This document shows, piece by piece, positions 8,401-11,952 of a stretch of DNA of 11,952 nt (position 1 is the first letter of the stretch; each line of letters begins with the position of its first letter). The translations under genes were made by a program, and so were the position numbers. The notes under the pieces are model-generated. The model worked only from the letters and a program-made list of their open reading frames with translations, had not been told where the DNA came from and did not search any database. The stretch is from Deltaproteobacteria bacterium (GTDB taxonomy: Bacteria > Desulfobacterota > Syntrophia > Syntrophales > Smithellaceae): contig JAGFXG010000012.1 of NCBI GenBank assembly GCA_017860985.1, positions 1 to 11,952 on the forward strand, written 5' to 3'.

Positions 8401-10599
8401 TTAAAATTCATAAGACACACTTCCGAAAACGGACCTTCCCCTTCCCGGATAACCACACATCGAAGTATTGAAAGTGGTCTGATCGGTAAAAGACTGCAGA
8501 CGGGTATCGTATTCCCTGTCAAACAGATTATAACCGGCCAGTGACAAAACAAAATGTTTGAACAGGCGCTGTTCGATCTTTAAATCCGTTGTCCAGTATG
8601 ACCCGATGGTATAGTTTACGGTTTGTGTATCCGGATAAGTGGTGGTCTCTGTATTATAAACAATCTGGTCGCCCACATACCGCAGCGTGGCCGTTGCGGT
8701 CAGACCGAAATTACTCTTGTACGTCAGGTCGCCTTTGAACTGATTCTCCGGTGTCATGGTGGCACGCCGTTTGACCATGATGTACTGAAAATCCGACGGG
8801 ATATCGGGCGGGTATCCGTAATCCTGCTTTAAATAGTCACGATTTTCCTCTTCCGCCTTCGTGTAAGTATAGCTTATCCCCAGAGAAAGTCCGTAGAAGG
8901 GCCCGACCTTGAGCCCCGCCTCAATACCGTCCGCCCTGTAGCCGGCCAGGTTGATGGGGCTCCATACCCCCTGCGAATCCGGTTCCCACTGGATTTTATC
9001 ATTCACATTCCAGTGAAAATACGACATGGTCATGAATAATTTGTCGTTGAACAAAGACTGCTCTAAAGTAACATCCGTATGCCAGCCGTTCTCGGGTTTA
9101 AGATCGGGGTTTCCCCTGTTGTAAGGATCGGCCGGCCAATAAAGATCGTTCAGCGTAGGCGCCAGGAAGTGTTTCCCGTGGCTGATCTTCAACGCCGTTG
9201 TTTCAAACGGATTGATGACCACGCCTATGCGTGGCAGGTTTTCCGAACCAAAGGCGGAGTTAATTTCATGACGGAAACCCGCAAAAGCTTTCCCGTATTT
9301 AAAAGGCCTGTATTCAGCTTCCATAAAATAACCCTGTGTAAATACGTGAGCCTCTACGGTCGAATCGGACCCGTCGCTGAGTCCCGATGAAGTCAGACCA
9401 TAGCTTTGATTCTTCCAGTTGAAATCCTTGTACTCGAAACCCAGCAGCAACAGGGCTCCCTCAAAGGGATAAAAGTCCAAATGACCATCTGTTCCCAGCA
9501 CCCTGTTCTTCACCCAGTTTTCCGCCCCCGTGCCGTCGAATGCGTATCGGGCATAATTGTAATTTTCCAGGTTTGTGTAATAAGCTTTCAGGTCATAGCC
9601 GAACCAGTTGATCGGTTTGCCCTTGACGTTTAAGACCAGATGCCCGTCTTTATCAGTGCTGTGGTCCAGCAGAGTTGCCGACTCGCTGTTGTAAAATCTC
9701 TCAACACCTACATAATAATCCTGTGTGCCTGCGGGCGTTTTGACACCCGGTACACCGTATGACCTGTCTATATAATCGCCGTAAAGACTGATATGGATTT
9801 TTTCTTTCCGGTCAAACAACAGCTTCAGGGAAACGTCATTCTGCCGAAGCCAGCTGTTGTCCCTGAACCCGTCTGTCTCTGTTCTACCGGCAGTCAGGTA
9901 ATATCCGAAATCACCGATGACGAACATACCGTTTTCCGCCGCCAGACGATATGTGTTTTGTGTGCCGTAACCGGCGCTGACCTTCAGATCCATTTTATCC
10001 CTTGATGGTTCTTTGGTAATGATATTGACGGTTCCGGCCATAGCCCCCGATCCATAGAGAAGCGAACCGGAACCTTTGACAGTTTCGATCCGTCCGATGT
10101 TGTCGACGGGAATCTTTGCCACATCTGCAACCCCCAGCGACGGTGAACCGAAATTGACGCCGTTGACCAGCACCTGGGTCGCATTGCCCCGCATGCCACG
10201 AATATGGATCTCCTGTGTCGATCCGCCGTAGTTGCCATAGGTCTGCCAGTCGATCCCCGGTTCACCTGCCAGCAACTCCCCGACCGTTTTCGATCCCGAC
10301 GCCTGAATATCTTTACTGTCTTTGATAATAACGGCATTGGGAATGTCTTTTCGTATCGAAGGAAGCTTCGTGGCACTGACCACCACCTCTTCCATACGGA
10401 TAGCCCTGTTGGAAGGATCACCTTTCTGTACTTCTTCCTTTGGTGTCAGATCTTCCTGAGAGTCGCCCTTCTGCTCCTTTTCTGCAGGTATCGTATCTTT
10501 CGGAGAATCACCCTCCGGTGCCGCGAAAGCAAAACTGACTGAACCAATGATAAAAAGGAATAAAAAAAGAATAACGGCTGACTTTGAAAACTGCTTCAT
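8401..10599 (-). CDS. btuB: TonB-dependent outer-membrane corrinoid receptor, BtuB-like
   Basis: A 732-residue TonB-dependent receptor, the outer-membrane gate for corrinoids. Residues 1-26 are a signal peptide (cleavage after FAFA). An acidic, repeat-containing linker (27-66) comes next, then the TonB-box region MEEVVVSAT (69-77) and the plug domain, which contains RGMRG (134-138) and the conserved RIETVKGSGSLLYGSGAMAGTVNIIT (170-195). The remainder is a 22-strand-type beta barrel with aromatic-rich strands and ends in Phe (SVSYEF), as outer-membrane proteins do. It is longer than E. coli BtuB (about 614), because of the linker and longer barrel loops. Specificity for cobamides is inferred from the cobalamin riboswitch just upstream and the flanking btu/cob genes; the sequence class alone would allow other substrates. 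GGAG at 10607-10610, 7 bp from the ATG, sets the start. Confidence 0.93.
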   Translation of the reverse strand: MKQFSKSAVILFLFLFIIGSVSFAFAAPEGDSPKDTIPAEKEQKGDSQEDLTPKEEVQKGDPSNRAIRMEEVVVSATKLPSIRKDIPNAVIIKDSKDIQASGSKTVGELLAGEPGIDWQTYGNYGGSTQEIHIRGMRGNATQVLVNGVNFGSPSLGVADVAKIPVDNIGRIETVKGSGSLLYGSGAMAGTVNIITKEPSRDKMDLKVSAGYGTQNTYRLAAENGMFVIGDFGYYLTAGRTETDGFRDNSWLRQNDVSLKLLFDRKEKIHISLYGDYIDRSYGVPGVKTPAGTQDYYVGVERFYNSESATLLDHSTDKDGHLVLNVKGKPINWFGYDLKAYYTNLENYNYARYAFDGTGAENWVKNRVLGTDGHLDFYPFEGALLLLGFEYKDFNWKNQSYGLTSSGLSDGSDSTVEAHVFTQGYFMEAEYRPFKYGKAFAGFRHEINSAFGSENLPRIGVVINPFETTALKISHGKHFLAPTLNDLYWPADPYNRGNPDLKPENGWHTDVTLEQSLFNDKLFMTMSYFHWNVNDKIQWEPDSQGVWSPINLAGYRADGIEAGLKVGPFYGLSLGISYTYTKAEEENRDYLKQDYGYPPDIPSDFQYIMVKRRATMTPENQFKGDLTYKSNFGLTATATLRYVGDQIVYNTETTTYPDTQTVNYTIGSYWTTDLKIEQRLFKHFVLSLAGYNLFDREYDTRLQSFTDQTTFNTSMCGYPGRGRSVFGSVSYEF
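10426..10515 (-). repeat. Imperfect 15-residue (45-bp) tandem repeat in the BtuB N-terminal linker
   Basis: Residues 29-43 and 44-58 of BtuB align as two 15-residue units, each opening with [EK]GDS and sharing Asp, Pro and a Glu-Gln end; a third partial unit starts KGDPS at residue 59. The unit is acidic and Lys/Pro-containing and lies between the signal peptide and the TonB box, so it is probably a flexible periplasmic extension. Confidence 0.6.
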
Positions 10600-10611
10600 G
10601 GACCTTCTCCT

Positions 10612-10625
10612 TTCCCCCTCGGGAA
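10612..10625 (-). promoter_or_regulatory. Small hairpin abutting the btuB ribosome-binding site
   Basis: TTCCC (10621-10625) and GGGAA (10612-10616) can form a 5-bp stem with a GAGG loop on the minus strand. It lies one base from GGAG (10607-10610), the Shine-Dalgarno of btuB. It may form part of the riboswitch expression platform by affecting ribosome access. No U-rich terminator is seen, which favours translational control. Confidence 0.4.
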
Positions 10626-10630
10626 TAAAG

Positions 10631-10790
10631 TTTATGGTGACTGTCCATAAAGTCTCCTGGCTTGCGGCTACCTACTTTCCACGCCTTCCCAACGTCATGT
10701 GTCAGTGGCATTTTGTGGATTTCGTTCCGCTTACAGTTGCGGGGCAGCGCCGGATTTAAACCGGCTTCCTTTATTGAACAGCCTGCTCAG
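10631..10790 (-). promoter_or_regulatory. Cobalamin riboswitch controlling btuB and the salvage genes
   Basis: A full set of conserved cobalamin-riboswitch blocks is readable on the minus strand. There is AATAAAGGAAGCCGG, forming a GCCGG/CCGGC hairpin (10749-10765), and then GCCCCGCAACTGTAAGCGG, whose CCGC/GCGG stem encloses AACTGTAA (10727-10742). GCCACTG (10703-10709), GGGAAGGC (10683-10690) and the B12 box GCCAGGAGAC (10652-10661) follow. A 7-bp hairpin TTTATGG/CCATAAA (10631-10651) comes next; its loop ACAGTCA can pair with ACTGT of the upstream loop, matching the L5-L13 kissing interaction known in this class. Adenosylcobalamin or related corrinoids are expected to shut down btuB and genes behind it. 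The 5' end is approximate and touches the btuD stop codon (10787-10789). A P1 closing stem was not clear. Confidence 0.93.
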
Positions 10791-11563
10791 GTTAACAATG
10801 TCACGCGGGTTGAGCCGTCATGCGGATTGAGGTCAATCCCGACATCGACATCATAAACCTCTTTCATATTTCGCGCGGTTAAAACATCCGCGGGAGTTCC
10901 TATAGCATATTTTTTCCCTTTGTAAAGCAAAAGAAGCTGGTCGGCGTTTTGCGCCGCCAGGTTGACATCGTGCGTGACAAAAATCACCGTCAGATGGCGG
11001 TCACGGTTCAATTGCCTCAGCAGGGACAGAAACTGCGCCTGATGTTTTAAATCCAGAAAAACCGTGCTTTCATCCAAAAGCAGAATCTTCGGCTCCTGCG
11101 CCAAAGCGCGTGCGATCAGCACACGCTGTCGTTCACCCGCCGAAAGTTCATTGAAGCGGCGCTGAGCAAAGGATAGGCAGTCTGTCTGGGCCATGGCTTC
11201 GCGGGCGATGCGGTAATCCATCCTGGTTTCAAACGCCAGCGAGCCCCGATAAGGGAAACGTCCCATCATGACAATTTCTTCGGCAAAAAACGGAAAAACG
11301 GCGGGTGATTCCTGCGGAACAATGGCCACGGTCCGGGCAATCTCACGGCGCGTCCATTGCTTCGTGTCTTTGCCTTCGATGAGCACCCGGCCGGAAAGTG
11401 GAAACAGCGTGGCATTGATTAATTTAAGCAGCGTGGTTTTTCCCGATCCGTTAGGTCCGATGACCGCGACGATCTCGGCCCTGTCCAAACCAAACGATAT
11501 GTCCTCCAGCACGGGTTTGTCCGTGTAGCAAAAGGAAATACTCTGCATGCAGAGAATCGACAT
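10787..11563 (-). CDS. btuD: Corrinoid ABC-transporter ATP-binding protein, BtuD-like
   Basis: A 258-residue ATPase of the FecCD/BtuCD importer class, which powers inner-membrane uptake of corrinoids delivered by BtuF. Motifs: Walker A GPNGSGKT (36-43), Q-loop Gln84 (VPQE), signature LSAGE (140-144) with RQRVLIARALAQEP after it, Walker B ILLLDE (160-165) with the catalytic Glu165, a D-loop ending at Asp171 and the switch His198 (THD). The stretch after Walker B reads DESTVFLD, where DEPT is usual. The ATG overlaps the stop of the permease gene by one base (TAATG), so the two are translationally coupled. Substrate assignment is by context; the same family also serves haem and siderophore uptake. 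The 3' end runs directly into the riboswitch. Confidence 0.92.
   Translation of the reverse strand: MSILCMQSISFCYTDKPVLEDISFGLDRAEIVAVIGPNGSGKTTLLKLINATLFPLSGRVLIEGKDTKQWTRREIARTVAIVPQESPAVFPFFAEEIVMMGRFPYRGSLAFETRMDYRIAREAMAQTDCLSFAQRRFNELSAGERQRVLIARALAQEPKILLLDESTVFLDLKHQAQFLSLLRQLNRDRHLTVIFVTHDVNLAAQNADQLLLLYKGKKYAIGTPADVLTARNMKEVYDVDVGIDLNPHDGSTRVTLLT
10899..10926 (-). promoter_or_regulatory. Candidate promoter inside the 3' part of btuD
   Basis: On the minus strand TTTACA (10921-10926) and TATAGG (10899-10904) are separated by 16 bp, and TGC just before the second hexamer makes an extended -10 (TGnTATAGG). Transcription would start near 10890, about 100 bases ahead of the riboswitch, which gives btuB its own regulated transcript. 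This is a sequence match only; the same bases encode BtuD. Confidence 0.3.
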
Positions 11564-11952
11564 TATCCGCGCCCCTTTCTTCTCATGAGAAAAATAAAAT
11601 AGGGAGCGCCGCAGAGGGCGGTGATCACACCGACCGGCAATTCAGCGGGTGAAAGAACGGTTCTGGCCAGCGTATCGGCCACTACCAGAAAAGAAGCGCC
11701 GAAGAGCGCCGACGCAGGAATCAGCAGCCGGTGATCGGAACCGAACACCAGGCGCATCATGTGCGGGACCATGATCCCGATGAAACCGATAATACCGGCG
11801 AATGAAACAGCAATTGCCGTGATCAATGACGTGACAATTAACAAAAGATACTTTGTCGCCAGGACATTAACACCGAGCTGCAGGGCGGTTTCTTCCCCCT
11901 GAACGATTAAATTGAGCTTGCGAGCCTGAGTGTAAAGCAGGACGAAACATGC
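11563..11952 (-). CDS. btuC: Corrinoid ABC-transporter permease, BtuC/FecCD family (C-terminal part; 5' end outside window)
   Basis: The C-terminal 129 residues of an inner-membrane permease; the frame stays open to the right edge, so the start lies outside the window. The fragment contains KLNLIVQGEETALQLGVNV (12-30), matching the cytoplasmic GEE-A-LGV coupling loop that contacts the ATPase in the FecCD family. It also has GFIGIMVPHMMR (56-67), the conserved G-[FL]-[IV]-G-P-H-R-like segment, and a final hydrophobic region ending in basic residues RRKGRG. Typical members are about 320-350 residues, so roughly a third is visible. It partners with BtuD, with which it overlaps as TAATG, and with BtuF. 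A TTG at 11842-11844 is an internal Leu codon and not a start. Confidence 0.92.
   Translation of the reverse strand, partial: ACFVLLYTQARKLNLIVQGEETALQLGVNVLATKYLLLIVTSLITAIAVSFAGIIGFIGIMVPHMMRLVFGSDHRLLIPASALFGASFLVVADTLARTVLSPAELPVGVITALCGAPYFIFLMRRKGRG

Overview
The window carries 13 protein genes, one of them cut off by the right edge, plus one cobalamin riboswitch. Base composition, the 4Fe-4S protein, an LDH-like malate dehydrogenase and a Gram-negative TonB-dependent outer-membrane receptor suggest an anaerobic Gram-negative bacterium. A Desulfobacterota/Syntrophales-type deltaproteobacterium is my best guess. That guess rests on the feel of the protein families and not on any marker gene or search.

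Left end (13-1504, + strand): a DedA/VTT-family membrane protein is followed by an exported, bactofilin-like beta-repeat protein with a hydrophobic multi-helix C-terminal half. The second gene runs tail to tail into the next block, and the two coding regions overlap by 66 bp.

Left middle (1439-4128, - strand): malate dehydrogenase, an Fe-S protein of unknown role with a ferredoxin-like N-terminus, and an alpha/beta hydrolase. The first two are 24 bp apart using the start I prefer and look co-transcribed. The hydrolase follows after 56 bp.

Right two thirds (4279-11952, - strand): a cobamide (vitamin B12) uptake, remodelling and salvage cluster in the transcriptional order btuC(partial)-btuD-[cobalamin riboswitch]-btuB-btuF-cobT-cobS-cbiR-cobU. 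BtuB takes corrinoids across the outer membrane and BtuF with BtuCD carries them across the inner membrane. CbiR is expected to cut the nucleotide loop of imported cobamides, giving cobinamide phosphate. CobU would activate this to GDP-cobinamide, CobT would activate a lower-ligand base, and CobS would join the two halves. The cluster can therefore import whatever cobamide is present and rebuild it with the preferred lower ligand. No de novo corrin-ring genes, adenosyltransferase (CobA/PduO) or final phosphatase (CobC) lie in the window. Spacing is tight, with gaps or overlaps between TAATG/ATGA junctions and 53 bp inside the btuB-to-cobU part.

The riboswitch is unusual in position: it starts at the btuD stop codon, inside the gene string. 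It could switch btuB and the salvage genes separately from btuCD. I see no transposons, tRNA or rRNA genes, CRISPR arrays or phage genes. I found no clearly unprecedented system. The most interesting item is the compact CbiR-based remodelling operon with its internal riboswitch.
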